Positions 34,364 through 43,717 of a stretch of DNA of 64,000 bases are shown piece after piece. Below the pieces are notes generated by a model. The model was given only the letters and a program-made list of their open reading frames with translations, searched no databases and was not told where the DNA came from. Position 1 is the first letter of the stretch; each line of letters opens with the position of its first letter. Made by a program: the position numbers and the translations under genes. Origin of the DNA: Irregularibacter muris (GTDB taxonomy: Bacteria; Bacillota; Clostridia; Eubacteriales; Garciellaceae); assembly GCF_024622505.1 (NCBI RefSeq), contig NZ_JANKAS010000001.1:372001-436000 (forward strand). Reading direction: 5' to 3'.

Positions 34364-35275
34364 TTGCATAAACTTTCAATTGGAGATTTAGAAGATGTCA
34401 ATAAAATATATGATCATATTGAAGAAGAAGTAGACCTGTTAGGAAGAGAATGTATAGAAGTAGATGTGGATATAGATCAAAAAGGGAATATGGAATTAAT
34501 CACGTGCAAAATAAGAGAAAATGCCGAATATAGAAAAAATCCATTAGAGGCTTTGAACATATTTAGACATTATATTGCTAATGTCATTGCTGACTATATT
34601 ATCAATATCAAAGAACCCAAAATTTTAGGAAAAATAATAGGACAGCAATATAATTATTTCAATATGGAGGAGAAAAAAAACATATTAAACCTAGCCATTA
34701 AATCTTTAAATGAAAAGGAAGGTTTTTATTTCTCCACTAGTATATATAAAATAGGTAAGAAGGTAAAAATGATTGAAGAGATTGTAGACTATTTAGAAAA
34801 CTATAATGAAATTATCATTGATGGATTTATACGTTTTCGATTGAAAAATTATATCGAAGACTTGAAGGATGCAGTAGACGTCGCAGTAGAAGATTATTTA
34901 ATGGAAAGGGAATATAATGAATTTATACGTTTATTACAGTACTTTGTAGACATACAAGAGCCTAAAATACACACTTTACACATTTTAATAGATGAAAGCC
35001 ACAAATTTTCTCTTTTAGATGCAAATTATCAAACTATAAAAAATGAATATTTAGAAGAATTGGCAACAGAATTTTTAGATGGAGAAATTAAATATGAGGA
35101 CTTATTAATCAGTTCTTTAATCACCATTGCCCCTACTCGAATTTTTATTCATCATTTAGGTGAGCCCTATAATAAAGAAATTATGGAAACCATTCAAAAA
35201 GTATTTGACCAAAGAGTAATAATTTGTAGCGGTTGTGATATGTGTATGAATAAGAATATTGTTAAAAAAGACTAG
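34364..35275 (+). CDS. ytxC: YtxC-like sporulation protein
   Basis: This 303-residue soluble protein is helical and strongly acidic or charged throughout. It has the YtxC-family layout, with an internal FYFSTSIYKIGKKVKMIEEIVDYL and a C-terminal Cys cluster CSGCDMCMN. YtxC is annotated as a putative sporulation protein and is often placed near thrS in Clostridium-class genomes, as here. It starts at TTG with AAGGAAGTG about eight bases upstream. A terminator separates it from DUF445. Confidence 0.75.
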   Translation: MHKLSIGDLEDVNKIYDHIEEEVDLLGRECIEVDVDIDQKGNMELITCKIRENAEYRKNPLEALNIFRHYIANVIADYIINIKEPKILGKIIGQQYNYFNMEEKKNILNLAIKSLNEKEGFYFSTSIYKIGKKVKMIEEIVDYLENYNEIIIDGFIRFRLKNYIEDLKDAVDVAVEDYLMEREYNEFIRLLQYFVDIQEPKIHTLHILIDESHKFSLLDANYQTIKNEYLEELATEFLDGEIKYEDLLISSLITIAPTRIFIHHLGEPYNKEIMETIQKVFDQRVIICSGCDMCMNKNIVKKD

Positions 35276-35288
35276 AAAAGAAAATAAT

Positions 35289-35322
35289 AACCAGAGAATC
35301 TATTTTAAGATCTCTGGTTTTT
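35289..35322 (+). terminator. Terminator of ytxC
   Basis: AACCAGAGA pairs with TCTCTGGTT around 13 bases, followed by TTTTT. Confidence 0.85.
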
Positions 35323-35396
35323 TAATTTATACTCTATATGCTATACTATTAAGATGACAAAAAATTATTAGACTTATGAGTATGGGAGGAAAATAA

Positions 35397-35996
35397 ATGT
35401 GGATAAATATGGCTATCCTATCAATTATCGGTGCTCTAATTGGGTGGATCACTAATGTCTTAGCGATTAAATTGATGTTCAGACCTATACAAGCATTTAA
35501 AATTCCTAGAATAGGCTATGAAATTCAAGGCCTAATTCCTAAAAGAAGGAAAGATGTAGCTAAAAGTATAGGAGAAACAGTGGAAAAAGAGCTCATATCC
35601 ATTGAAGAGATACTAGAACGTATGTTGGAAAGTCAAAATAAAAATGATATGCTTTTTACCATTAAAACCAAAATTAATGAGGTAATTACTCAAAAATTAC
35701 CTTCAATCTTACCTAAGTCATTAAAAGAAATGATTATCCATTATGTGAATAACATGATTGATGAGGAGGCAGATTCCTTTATTGATCAAATGATTGATAA
35801 ATTGACCCATAAGGCAACAACCTCAGTAAAGATTGGTGAAATGGTGGAACAAAAAATAAATGAATTTGATCTTTTAAAATTAGAAGAAATCATTATTAGC
35901 ATTGCTCAAAAAGAATTAAAGCATATTGAATATATAGGGGCTATACTGGGTTTTTTTATAGGCGTAGTACAGGCATTAATTATTTATGTGATATAG
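35397..35996 (+). CDS. DUF445 family membrane protein
   Basis: This 199-residue protein begins with the family signature GALIGWITNVLAIKLMFRPIQAFKIP and contains GLIPKRRKDVAKSIGETVEKELIS. It has one transmembrane segment at each end and a helical middle. YheB-type DUF445 proteins are found in spore-forming Firmicutes, with unknown function. GGGAGGAAA precedes the ATG. Confidence 0.88.
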   Translation: MWINMAILSIIGALIGWITNVLAIKLMFRPIQAFKIPRIGYEIQGLIPKRRKDVAKSIGETVEKELISIEEILERMLESQNKNDMLFTIKTKINEVITQKLPSILPKSLKEMIIHYVNNMIDEEADSFIDQMIDKLTHKATTSVKIGEMVEQKINEFDLLKLEEIIISIAQKELKHIEYIGAILGFFIGVVQALIIYVI

Positions 35997-36007
35997 GTAT
36001 GATACTC

Positions 36008-36036
36008 TTGACAAATGAGAAGAATAAGTATATAAT
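36008..36036 (+). promoter_or_regulatory. Promoter of thrS
   Basis: TTGACA, 17 bases, TATAAT: both hexamers match the sigma-A consensus exactly. Confidence 0.9.
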
Positions 36037-36059
36037 GACTTAAAATTCCAAAATGAAAA

Positions 36060-36285
36060 GTATGGATAAGGAAGAGTAAACAAGTCCCAGTATTTAGAGA
36101 GGAAGTACAGTTGCTGAAAGTATTTCTATACATGGTTTGTTGGAAACCACCTTTGAACTGTTTTACTGAAAATATTAAAGTAAGTAAAGCCGGTGACTCC
36201 GTTATAGTCTTCAAGGGGATAAATATCAACTTGGGTGGAACCACGGGTAAAAACTCGTCCCATATATGGGGCGAGTTTTATGTTT
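36060..36285 (+). promoter_or_regulatory. T-box leader of thrS
   Basis: The leader has a Stem I region beginning near AGAGAGGAAGTACAG, the T-box core GGGTGGAACCACGGG at 36233-36247, and a terminator hairpin at 36249-36280. Uncharged tRNA-Thr should stabilise the antiterminator. The threonine specifier may be ACT in GTTTTACTGAAA near 36160, but folding would be needed to confirm it. Confidence 0.85.
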
Positions 36286-36381
36286 TTTGATCGAAAAAAT
36301 TATTCTTTCTAATTAAAGATTCAATTTCCTACTACAAGGGATACAAAACTTTTAAAATGCAGATGAAAGGAAGGAATGTCA

Positions 36382-38289
36382 ATGATTAAAGTAAGATTAA
36401 AGGATGAAAGTATAAAAGAATATCCTAAAAATACTACTGTCTTAGAAATAGCCCAAGATATTAGTAGTGGATTAGCAAGAGTGGCTTTAGCAGGAGAAGT
36501 AAATGGTAAGGTAGTTGACTTGCGTACACCTATTACAGAAAATGTAGATCTAAATATTTTGACTTTTGATGACCAAGGAGGTAAATTAGCTTTTTGGCAT
36601 AGTACAACGCATATTATGGCCCAAGCAGTTACAAGATTATTTCCAAATGCAAAGTTGGCGATTGGTCCTGCCATTGACAATGGTTTTTATTATGATTTTG
36701 ATATGGATAGACCTTTTACTCCTGAAGATTTAGAAAATATAGAGAAGGAAATGAAGAAAATAGTAAAAGAAGATTTAGCGATTGAAAGATTTGTTTTATC
36801 AAGAAATGAAGCCTTAGAACTTGTGAAAGAAAAAAATGCAGATTATAAAGTGGAGCTCATTAATGACTTGTCAGAGGATGAAACCATATCCTTTTATAAA
36901 CAAGGGGAATTTGTGGACCTTTGTGCAGGCCCCCATATTATTTCAACAGGAAAGGTGAAAGCCTTTAAACTGCTAAGCATTGCGGGTGCTTATTGGAGGG
37001 GGAATGAAAAGAATAAGATGTTACAAAGGATTTATGGCATTTCTTTCTTGAAGAAAAGTCAATTGGAGGAATATCTAGATAAATTAGAAGAAGCTAAAAA
37101 AAGAGACCATAGAAAAATAGGTAGAGAGTTAGATTTATTTTCAATTCAAGAAGAGGGACCTGGTTTTCCATTCTTTCACCCTAATGGTATGATTATCCGT
37201 AATGAGTTAGAAAATTTCTGGAGAAGAGAACATGAAAAAAGGGATTACTATGAGATAAAAACTCCGATTATCCTAAATCAAGAATTATGGCAACGCTCTG
37301 GTCATTGGGATCATTATAAAGACAATATGTATTTTACAGAAATAGATGGAGAAGGTTATGCGGTAAAGCCAATGAACTGCCCAGGTAGCCTATTGGTCTA
37401 TAGAAGAAAAATGCATTCCTATAGAGATTTACCTTTAAGAATGGGTGAATTGGGCTTAGTGCATCGTCATGAAATGTCCGGCGCTTTACATGGTTTAATG
37501 AGGGTAAGAACCTTTACTCAAGATGATGCCCATATTTTCATGACCCCTGAGCAAATAAAAGAAGAAATATTAGGAGTTATTGATTTAACCGACTATATTT
37601 ACAATATTTTTGGATTTAAATATCATGTAGAACTTTCTACTAGACCAGAGGATTCTATGGGATCTGATGAGGCCTGGGAAGCAGCTACAAATGCTCTTAA
37701 AGATGCATTAGATGAGAAGGGTATGGATTATAAAATAAACGAGGGAGATGGCGCTTTCTATGGTCCTAAGATTGACTTCCATCTAGAAGATAGTATTGGT
37801 AGAACTTGGCAATGTGGTACTATTCAGTTAGACTTCCAAATGCCTGAAAGATTTGATTTGACGTATATTGGAGCGGATGGAGAAAAACATCGCCCAGTAA
37901 TGATACATCGAGTTATTTTCGGTAGTATAGAACGATTTATCGGAATCCTTACTGAGCACTTTGCGGGTGCATTCCCTACTTGGCTATCTCCAGTACAGGT
38001 AAAAATTATTCCGATCACTGACAGACATCATGATTATGCCCAAGAACTTTCTAATAAATTTAGAAATGAAAATATTAGGATAGAAGTGGATTATAGAAAC
38101 GAAAAAATCGGATATAAGATTAGAGAAGCGCAAATGCATAGAGTTCCCTATATGTTAATTGTTGGAGACAAGGAAATTGAAAATGGAGAAGTAGCGGTTA
38201 GATCTAGGAAAAATGGAGATTTAGGTAGTGTTGGAACCGATGAATTCATAGCCAAAATAATAGAAGAAATAAATAACAAGACCTGCTAA
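36382..38289 (+). CDS. thrS: Threonyl-tRNA synthetase
   Basis: A 635-residue class II synthetase. Domains in order: TGS (1-62), the editing/SAD domain (HSTTHIMAQAV and a Cys-containing zinc-like site EFVDLCAGPH), the catalytic core with motif 2 HRHEMSGALHGLMRVRTFTQDDAHIF and the active-site zinc ligand Cys in MNCPG, motif 3 HRVIFGSIERFIG, and the C-terminal anticodon-binding domain. ATG 36382 has AAAGGAAGG at normal spacing, while the ATG at 36376 overlaps it. A T-box leader controls it. Confidence 0.97.
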   Translation: MIKVRLKDESIKEYPKNTTVLEIAQDISSGLARVALAGEVNGKVVDLRTPITENVDLNILTFDDQGGKLAFWHSTTHIMAQAVTRLFPNAKLAIGPAIDNGFYYDFDMDRPFTPEDLENIEKEMKKIVKEDLAIERFVLSRNEALELVKEKNADYKVELINDLSEDETISFYKQGEFVDLCAGPHIISTGKVKAFKLLSIAGAYWRGNEKNKMLQRIYGISFLKKSQLEEYLDKLEEAKKRDHRKIGRELDLFSIQEEGPGFPFFHPNGMIIRNELENFWRREHEKRDYYEIKTPIILNQELWQRSGHWDHYKDNMYFTEIDGEGYAVKPMNCPGSLLVYRRKMHSYRDLPLRMGELGLVHRHEMSGALHGLMRVRTFTQDDAHIFMTPEQIKEEILGVIDLTDYIYNIFGFKYHVELSTRPEDSMGSDEAWEAATNALKDALDEKGMDYKINEGDGAFYGPKIDFHLEDSIGRTWQCGTIQLDFQMPERFDLTYIGADGEKHRPVMIHRVIFGSIERFIGILTEHFAGAFPTWLSPVQVKIIPITDRHHDYAQELSNKFRNENIRIEVDYRNEKIGYKIREAQMHRVPYMLIVGDKEIENGEVAVRSRKNGDLGSVGTDEFIAKIIEEINNKTC

Positions 38290-38292
38290 AGA

Positions 38293-38336
38293 AAAAATCC
38301 TAAAGTTGAGTTTTAACTCACCTTTAGGATTTTTTC
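38293..38336. terminator. Bidirectional terminator between thrS and ftsH-like gene
   Basis: AAAAAATCCTAAAG pairs with CTTTAGGATTTTTT, with an inner TGAGT/ACTCA stem. The right arm overlaps the last codons of the convergent gene. Confidence 0.85.
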
Positions 38337-39830
38337 TAATTCCTTTCCAGTAATGGTTTCTTCTAATAACAATCTACTGGAAATAGAATGAAGAAAGTCA
38401 ATGTTTTTTAAAATGATCTTCTTAGACTCCTGATAACAGGATTCAATAATTGAATTTACTTCTTTGTTAATAAAGTTTCCATAGCCTGATAGATTGTTGT
38501 TACTGAAAGTTCTATTGCCCAAACTACTCATTCCATATTCACAAACCATCTGGTGGGCAATTTCTGTAGCCTTTGTTAAATCATTCTGTGCCCCTGTGGA
38601 AATTTCATTAAATATGATCTCTTCGGCAGCTCGACCCGCTAAGAGAGTTTGAATTTTTTCACATAATTCTTTTTTAGTAATTAAAAATTTATCTTCACTG
38701 GAAGCATTTAATACAAACCCAAGGGCTTGACCATGGGGAACAATAGAGATTTTCTCGATTAAATCATTGTTTAGAACTCTTCCCACTAGGGCATGACCTG
38801 ACTCATGATAGGCTACGATTTTTCTTTCTTTTTCTGAGATAACTGCATTTTTATTTTTTAGACCGGCTACCACTCTTTCAATTGCTAGGTTAAACTGCTC
38901 AGGTCCAATAGTCGCCAGATTTTCCCTTACAGCGAAAATAGCAGCTTCATTGACAATGTTGGCCAGGTGAGCTCCTGACATGCCGTGGGTTTTACGGGCA
39001 ATATCTTTTATATTTACTTTCTTATCTAAGGGTTTATTTCTTAAATGCACTTTGAGAATTTCTTCCCTTGACTTTACATTAGGGTTGCCAATGTAAATAT
39101 GTCTATCAAAACGTCCTGGTCTAAGCAGGGCTTCATCTAGGAGTTCAAGGCGATTAGTAGCTCCAATAACGATGACGTTATCATAACGATTAAATCCGTC
39201 CAATTCCACCAATAACTGATTTAAAGTTTGATCTCGCTCACTATTATTATCAGAGCTTCTGGAAACCCCAATAGCATCCATTTCATCAATAAAGATAACG
39301 CAAGGCGCCTGTTTTTTAGCCTTTTCAAATAAAGAACGAATTCGACTGGCTCCAACACCTACATATTTTTCTACAAATTCAGAACCACTAGCATAGATAA
39401 AACCTGCTTCTGTTTCACCTGATATTGCTGAGGCAATTAAAGTTTTACCGGTGCCAGGTGGCCCGTGAAACATTATACCCTTTGGAATTTTTGCCCCCAT
39501 CTTATCATACTTTTCTGGGTTTTTTATGAAATCAGCAATTTCCTTTAGGTCATCTTTAACTTCATCTAACCCGGCAACATCGTCAAAATATACTTTTTGC
39601 TGGTTGTTGCCTTCTTTTTTTTCTTCTTGACGAAGAGAAGTAGCTGGCATTAATTCTGGCTGCTTATCCATTTTTCGGATAAAAGTGTAAAAACCTATAG
39701 TCGTAGACGCAAAAAGAAATTTTGAGAAAATAGAGGAACGGGAATAAACCTTTCCTAAATTTAAAATAGATGCTATGGACAAAATAAGGGATAGAACAAA
39801 TAAAGTAAATAATATTCTTTTTTTTATCAT
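38313..39830 (-). CDS. FtsH-type membrane-anchored ATP-dependent zinc protease, short form
   Basis: A 505-residue FtsH family protein. Two transmembrane segments (about 5-25 and 36-52) are separated by only ~10 residues, so the extracytoplasmic domain of canonical FtsH is missing. AAA+ motifs: Walker A GPPGTGKT 123-130, Walker [10 protein letters not shown] near 180-188, and second-region-of-homology [10 protein letters not shown]. The zinc site is H342-E343-S-G-H346, with the third ligand probably in [16 protein letters not shown] sequence. It is likely a paralogue of the main FtsH. ATG 39830 is chosen (GGTGG upstream); a longer in-frame extension is unlikely. Confidence 0.88.
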   Translation of the reverse strand: MIKKRILFTLFVLSLILSIASILNLGKVYSRSSIFSKFLFASTTIGFYTFIRKMDKQPELMPATSLRQEEKKEGNNQQKVYFDDVAGLDEVKDDLKEIADFIKNPEKYDKMGAKIPKGIMFHGPPGTGKTLIASAISGETEAGFIYASGSEFVEKYVGVGASRIRSLFEKAKKQAPCVIFIDEMDAIGVSRSSDNNSERDQTLNQLLVELDGFNRYDNVIVIGATNRLELLDEALLRPGRFDRHIYIGNPNVKSREEILKVHLRNKPLDKKVNIKDIARKTHGMSGAHLANIVNEAAIFAVRENLATIGPEQFNLAIERVVAGLKNKNAVISEKERKIVAYHESGHALVGRVLNNDLIEKISIVPHGQALGFVLNASSEDKFLITKKELCEKIQTLLAGRAAEEIIFNEISTGAQNDLTKATEIAHQMVCEYGMSSLGNRTFSNNNLSGYGNFINKEVNSIIESCYQESKKIILKNIDFLHSISSRLLLEETITGKELEKILKVS

Positions 39831-39987
39831 TATTATCACCACCCAGGATTTACTTTTCTGTATATCTATTTTTAGCAATAAACCCAATAAACATTTAAGA
39901 TTTTGCAAAATAATTAAAGGTAATTTTATCAAGTAAATAAAATTTATAAATCGACACTGAGAATGTGAAAAAAATCAATATAGAAAC

Positions 39988-40016
39988 TTGACGATAGATG
40001 GAACCTGTGCTATACT
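39988..40016 (+). promoter_or_regulatory. Promoter of the infC operon
   Basis: TTGACG, a 17-base spacer and TATACT. It predicts a start near 40023 and a leader of about 258 bases. Confidence 0.8.
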
Positions 40017-40021
40017 ATTTG

Positions 40022-40280
40022 TGGAAAAGAAAGTAGAAGATTCCACTTCTCACCTTATGGTATATTGATTTGCTATTAAGGTTAATATGAGCTCGTGACC
40101 AATTATAATGTTGTGGAGAGTTTAATATTACAGGTGGAATTTATGTCCAGCTGTTTTTTTTTATGGAGTAGAAAGTTCATCTTGTTGGCAAGGGACTAAG
40201 CTTTCTTATTTTACTAGAATAGCGATAGTCGCTTTTCTATGTTATTGTGATTGGTGGAAAATTTTAGGAGGTGAACAAAT
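40022..40280 (+). promoter_or_regulatory. infC-rpmI-rplT leader with attenuator (L20-leader type)
   Basis: The long untranslated leader precedes the IF3/L35/L20 operon, which in Bacillus is feedback-controlled by ribosomal protein L20 binding a leader RNA. An attenuator hairpin ACAGGTGGA/TCCAGCTGT (40130-40154, one mismatch) is followed by nine T residues. The similarity to the known L20 leader is inferred from position and this terminator. Confidence 0.7.
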
Positions 40281-40802
40281 ATTAGCAAAGAATTGCAAGT
40301 AAATGAACAAATTAGGGATCGTGAAGTACGTCTGGTGGATTCGACTGGAGAACAATTAGGTATTGTAGCTGTAAGAGAGGCCCAAAGAATTGCTGACGAA
40401 AAACAAATGGACTTAGTTAAAATTGCTCCTAATGCTAAACCCCCTGTATGTAAAATCATGGATTATGGAAAATACAGGTTTGAGCAGAGTAAAAGAGAAA
40501 AAGAAGTAAAGAAGAATCAAAAGACCATTAATGTAAAAGAAATTAGAATGTCTGCCAGAGTTGAAGAACATGATATGGATGTTAAGGCGAGGAACTGTCA
40601 GAAGTTCCTACAAAATGAAGATAAAGTAAAGGTTTCTGTACGATTCCGTGGCCGAGAAATGGCTTATACTGATATTGGAAAAGAAATATTAGTAAAATTT
40701 GCTGAAAAAGTATCAGATGTAGGTGTAATAGAGAAAAGGCCAAAGCTAGAAGGTAGAAGTATGGTTATGTATCTAACACCTAAAAAAGATTCTAAAGAAT
40801 AA
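40281..40802 (+). CDS. infC: Translation initiation factor IF-3
   Basis: A 173-residue IF3. The start is the unusual ATT at 40281, the hallmark start codon of infC that allows IF3 to autoregulate its own initiation. AGGAGGTG lies seven bases upstream of it, and no ATG or GTG fits. The N-domain (LQVNEQIRDREVRLVDSTGEQLG) and C-domain (KEIRMSARVEEHDMDVKARNCQKFL) are both complete. It leads an operon with rpmI and rplT. Confidence 0.97.
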   Translation: MSKELQVNEQIRDREVRLVDSTGEQLGIVAVREAQRIADEKQMDLVKIAPNAKPPVCKIMDYGKYRFEQSKREKEVKKNQKTINVKEIRMSARVEEHDMDVKARNCQKFLQNEDKVKVSVRFRGREMAYTDIGKEILVKFAEKVSDVGVIEKRPKLEGRSMVMYLTPKKDSKE

Positions 40803-40820
40803 ACGGAGGGAGGAATTAAT

Positions 40821-41018
40821 ATGCCAAAAATGAAAACCCATAGAGGAGCGGCAAAAAGATTCTCAAAAACAAAAAGTGGAAGAATAAAAAGAGGTAAGGC
40901 ATATAGAAGCCATATTTTAACAAAGAAATCCCAAAAGAGAAAAAGAAACTTGAGAAAAACAGGATATTTAACTCCTGCTGAAGCAAAAAATATAACACAA
41001 TTGATTCCATATAAGTAA
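40821..41018 (+). CDS. rpmI: 50S ribosomal protein L35
   Basis: A 65-residue basic protein with the L35 signature [17 protein letters not shown] and a C-terminal helix [26 protein letters not shown] precedes the ATG. It lies 18 bases after infC in the conserved infC-rpmI-rplT order. Confidence 0.98.
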   Translation: MPKMKTHRGAAKRFSKTKSGRIKRGKAYRSHILTKKSQKRKRNLRKTGYLTPAEAKNITQLIPYK

Positions 41019-41045
41019 TCATAAAGATAAAAGGGAGGTAAAAAA

Positions 41046-41405
41046 ATGGCAAGAGTAAAAGGCGCAATGAATGCCAGAAAAAAACATAAAAAGATTTTAA
41101 AACTTTCTAAAGGCTATTACGGTGCTAAAAGCAAATTATATAGACCAGCTAATGAAGCAGTAATGAGAGCATTAAGCTCAGCATATACAGGAAGAAAATT
41201 AAGAAAAAGAGACTATAGAAAATTATGGATTGCAAGAATAAATGCAGCTGCTAGAATGAATGGTTTATCCTATAGCAAGTTTGTTAATGGATTAAAATTA
41301 GCAGGTGTAGAAGTGAACAGAAAGATGTTAGCGGAGATCGCCGTTAATGACGCTGTAGCTTTCCAACAATTGGTGGAAGTAGCAAAAGAAAAATTGAATG
41401 CATAA
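41046..41405 (+). CDS. rplT: 50S ribosomal protein L20
   Basis: A 119-residue protein with the L20 signatures [36 protein letters not shown] and [15 protein letters not shown] [18 protein letters not shown]20 is required for 50S assembly, and its C-terminal domain is the expected regulator of this operon's leader. GGGAGG precedes the ATG. Confidence 0.98.
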   Translation: MARVKGAMNARKKHKKILKLSKGYYGAKSKLYRPANEAVMRALSSAYTGRKLRKRDYRKLWIARINAAARMNGLSYSKFVNGLKLAGVEVNRKMLAEIAVNDAVAFQQLVEVAKEKLNA

Positions 41406-41410
41406 ATTTA

Positions 41411-41436
41411 AAAAGGCCTAATCGTGGGTCTTTTTT
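41411..41436 (+). terminator. Terminator of the infC operon
   Basis: AAAAGGCC pairs with GGTCTTTT (one G-U pair) around TAATCGTG, followed by further T residues. Confidence 0.65.
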
Positions 41437-41521
41437 ACTTCAAATAAAAGGATAGATTATATAATCTATAGGGGAATGGATATACTGAGAATGTTATAGA
41501 TGAATAAAAAGGGTGTTTAAT

Positions 41522-42316
41522 ATGCCAGTAAAGATAACAAGTAATAGGAATTTACAATATAAAGAATGGAAAAAACTCCATCAAAGAAAACATCGTGATC
41601 ATAAGAAAATGTTTTTATTGGAGGGTATAAAATTAATCCGTGAGGCTATAGAGTGGGGAGAAACAGTTGAAGCTGTTCTTTTTACTGAAAAGTTGTTTGA
41701 AGTAAATGGAGGGGAGGATTTATATAATCAATTATTGGGAAAAAATATATTGATGTATGAGCTGAATAACTCCCTTATGGAAGAATTAAGCCAACTACAA
41801 AATTCTCAAGGAATTATGGCGATAATGCAAAAAAGAAATTATTCTTTGGAAGAAATAGTGAGCAAAAAATCTAATTCAATGATTATCTTAGAAGAAATAC
41901 AGGATCCTGGAAACCTGGGAACTATCATACGTACAGCAGATGCAGCTGGCTTTGATGGAATTATACTCAGTGAGGGATGTGTGGATATATATAATGAAAA
42001 AGTACTTAGAGCAACCATGGGATCAGTCTTCCATATCCCCATCATTGTAGATGCAAAATTAGGCCAAGTTATACCAGAACTCATTATACAGGAATATCAG
42101 GTAATAGGAACGCATTTAAAATCAAAGACTTTTTATCATGAAATAAGTTTTACAAATAAGAGGGCTTTAATTATAGGTAATGAGGGACATGGGATGTCTG
42201 ATGCTATTGCATCTTTATGTACTGATTTGGTAAAGATACCTATAAAGGGAAAGGCAGAGTCCTTGAATGCAGCAATAGCTGCTGGGATATTGATGTATAA
42301 AGTGCAAGGATTATAA
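41522..42316 (+). CDS. TrmH/SpoU family RNA methyltransferase
   Basis: A 264-residue SPOUT-class 2'-O-methyltransferase. An N-terminal substrate-binding domain (KEWKKLHQRKHRDHKKMFLLEGIKLIREAIE) is followed by the knotted domain, with motif 1 EEIQDPGNLGTIIRTADAAGFDGIIL, motif 2 LIIGNEGHGMSD and motif 3 IPIKGKAESLNAAIAAGILMY. It most resembles the 23S rRNA 2'-O-methyltransferase branch commonly placed before pheS in Clostridium-class genomes. ATG 41522 is preferred because the in-frame GTG at 41513 is part of AAGGGTG. Confidence 0.9.
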   Translation: MPVKITSNRNLQYKEWKKLHQRKHRDHKKMFLLEGIKLIREAIEWGETVEAVLFTEKLFEVNGGEDLYNQLLGKNILMYELNNSLMEELSQLQNSQGIMAIMQKRNYSLEEIVSKKSNSMIILEEIQDPGNLGTIIRTADAAGFDGIILSEGCVDIYNEKVLRATMGSVFHIPIIVDAKLGQVIPELIIQEYQVIGTHLKSKTFYHEISFTNKRALIIGNEGHGMSDAIASLCTDLVKIPIKGKAESLNAAIAAGILMYKVQGL

Positions 42317-42353
42317 TAGCATAGATCACAGATTAGAGCATAATGAAGATGAG

Positions 42354-42383
42354 TTGTCAAAGTAGCTATAAATATGGTATAAT
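42354..42383 (+). promoter_or_regulatory. Promoter of pheST
   Basis: TTGTCA, an 18-base spacer and TATAAT, about 20 bases before the T-box leader. Confidence 0.75.
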
Positions 42384-42397
42384 TTTCAAAACTAAAA

Positions 42398-42655
42398 AAA
42401 TCAAAAACTATGAAGGAGAAAAGTAAACTAGGGACACCCAATAAGAGAGGAAATATCTTGGCTGAAAATATTTCTAGGGAAGAATTAGTTGAAGTTCGCT
42501 CTGGAGTTATAGAGGGGAAAGATGATTTTTATCTAGTCCTTTCTATCGGGCTTTCCGTTATATAAATGAGTGGTTTATCTGAATAAAGGTAATCCAATAG
42601 GGTGGTACCGCGAAAAAGACTTCGTCCCTTTGGGAGGAGGTCTTTGTTTTTTTGA
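42398..42655 (+). promoter_or_regulatory. T-box leader of pheST
   Basis: The exact T-box core AGGGTGGTACCGCG lies at 42599-42612, followed by a terminator hairpin (AAAGACTTCGTCCC with GGGAGGAGGTCTTT) and a T-run. TTC in GAAGTTCGCTC near 42496 is a plausible phenylalanine specifier. Uncharged tRNA-Phe should permit readthrough. Confidence 0.9.
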
Positions 42656-42679
42656 AGAATAATAAAGGAAAGGAGTTCT

Positions 42680-43705
42680 ATGATGAAAAATCAATTGGAA
42701 GAAATAAGAAAAATAGCTGAAGAAGAATTAGAGAAGGTAAAAAGCATTCAGCAATTGGAAGAATATAGGATAAAGTTATTAGGAAAAAAAGGTTTATTAA
42801 CGCAGGTATTAAGGGGGATGGGAAAATTATCAGCCCAAGAACGCCCTGTTATCGGGAAGTTAGCCAATGAGGTTCGTGCTGAGGTAGAGGGAAAGATAGA
42901 AAGACAAAAGGAACAATTAAAATTAATAGAGAGTAATGCAAAACTAGAAAGAGAAAAAATAGATGTCACATTGCCTGGAAAAAGGCTTGAAGTTGGAAGT
43001 CGTCATCCCTTAACCTCAGTTTTGGATGAAATAAAAGAAATATTTCTAGGAATGGGTTTTTCAGTTGCCCAAGGGCCTGAGGTAGAGCTAAGCTATTATA
43101 ATTTTGATGCCTTAAATGTTCCCAAGGAGCATTCTGCCCGTGATCTACAGGATACCTTTTATTTTAATGAAGAGATTGTCCTTAGAACTCAGACCTCCCC
43201 TGTTCAGATTAGAACAATGGAAAAAAGCAAACCTCCAATTAGAATTATCTCTCCCGGGAGAGTATATCGCTCTGATGAAATAGATGCGACCCATTCACCA
43301 GTATTCCATCAGATTGAGGGATTGGTTGTGGATAAAAACATTACTATGGGAGATTTAAAGGGCTCTTTAGATGTCTTTGCTAAAAGGCTCTTTGGTGAAA
43401 AAACCCGTACAAGGTTTAGACCTCACCAGTTTTATTTTACTGAACCCAGTGCCGAAATGGATATTTCCTGTTTTGTCTGTCAGGGAGAAGGTTGTAGGGT
43501 TTGCAAAGGAGAAGGATGGATAGAAGTATTAGGATGTGGAATGGTTCATCCCAATGTATTAAAAACCTGTGGGGTTGATCCAACAGAATATAGTGGATTT
43601 GCTTTTGGTATGGGTTTAGACCGTCTTACCATGATTAAATATGATATTCACGATTTAAGATTGATGATTGAAAATGACTTGCGCTTTTTAAAGCAATTTA
43701 AGTAG
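42680..43705 (+). CDS. pheS: Phenylalanyl-tRNA synthetase alpha subunit
   Basis: A 341-residue class IIc catalytic subunit. The N-terminal coiled-coil tRNA-binding arm spans about 1-95. Catalytic motifs are [19 protein letters not shown] (motif 1 area), [20 protein letters not shown] (motif 2) and [18 protein letters not shown] (motif 3). The insert [17 protein letters not shown] is the normal Cys-rich loop. Two adjacent ATG codons follow AAAGGAG, and either could be used. The next gene, pheT, starts 12 bases downstream. Confidence 0.97.
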   Translation: MMKNQLEEIRKIAEEELEKVKSIQQLEEYRIKLLGKKGLLTQVLRGMGKLSAQERPVIGKLANEVRAEVEGKIERQKEQLKLIESNAKLEREKIDVTLPGKRLEVGSRHPLTSVLDEIKEIFLGMGFSVAQGPEVELSYYNFDALNVPKEHSARDLQDTFYFNEEIVLRTQTSPVQIRTMEKSKPPIRIISPGRVYRSDEIDATHSPVFHQIEGLVVDKNITMGDLKGSLDVFAKRLFGEKTRTRFRPHQFYFTEPSAEMDISCFVCQGEGCRVCKGEGWIEVLGCGMVHPNVLKTCGVDPTEYSGFAFGMGLDRLTMIKYDIHDLRLMIENDLRFLKQFK

Positions 43706-43717
43706 GGAGGTATTATT

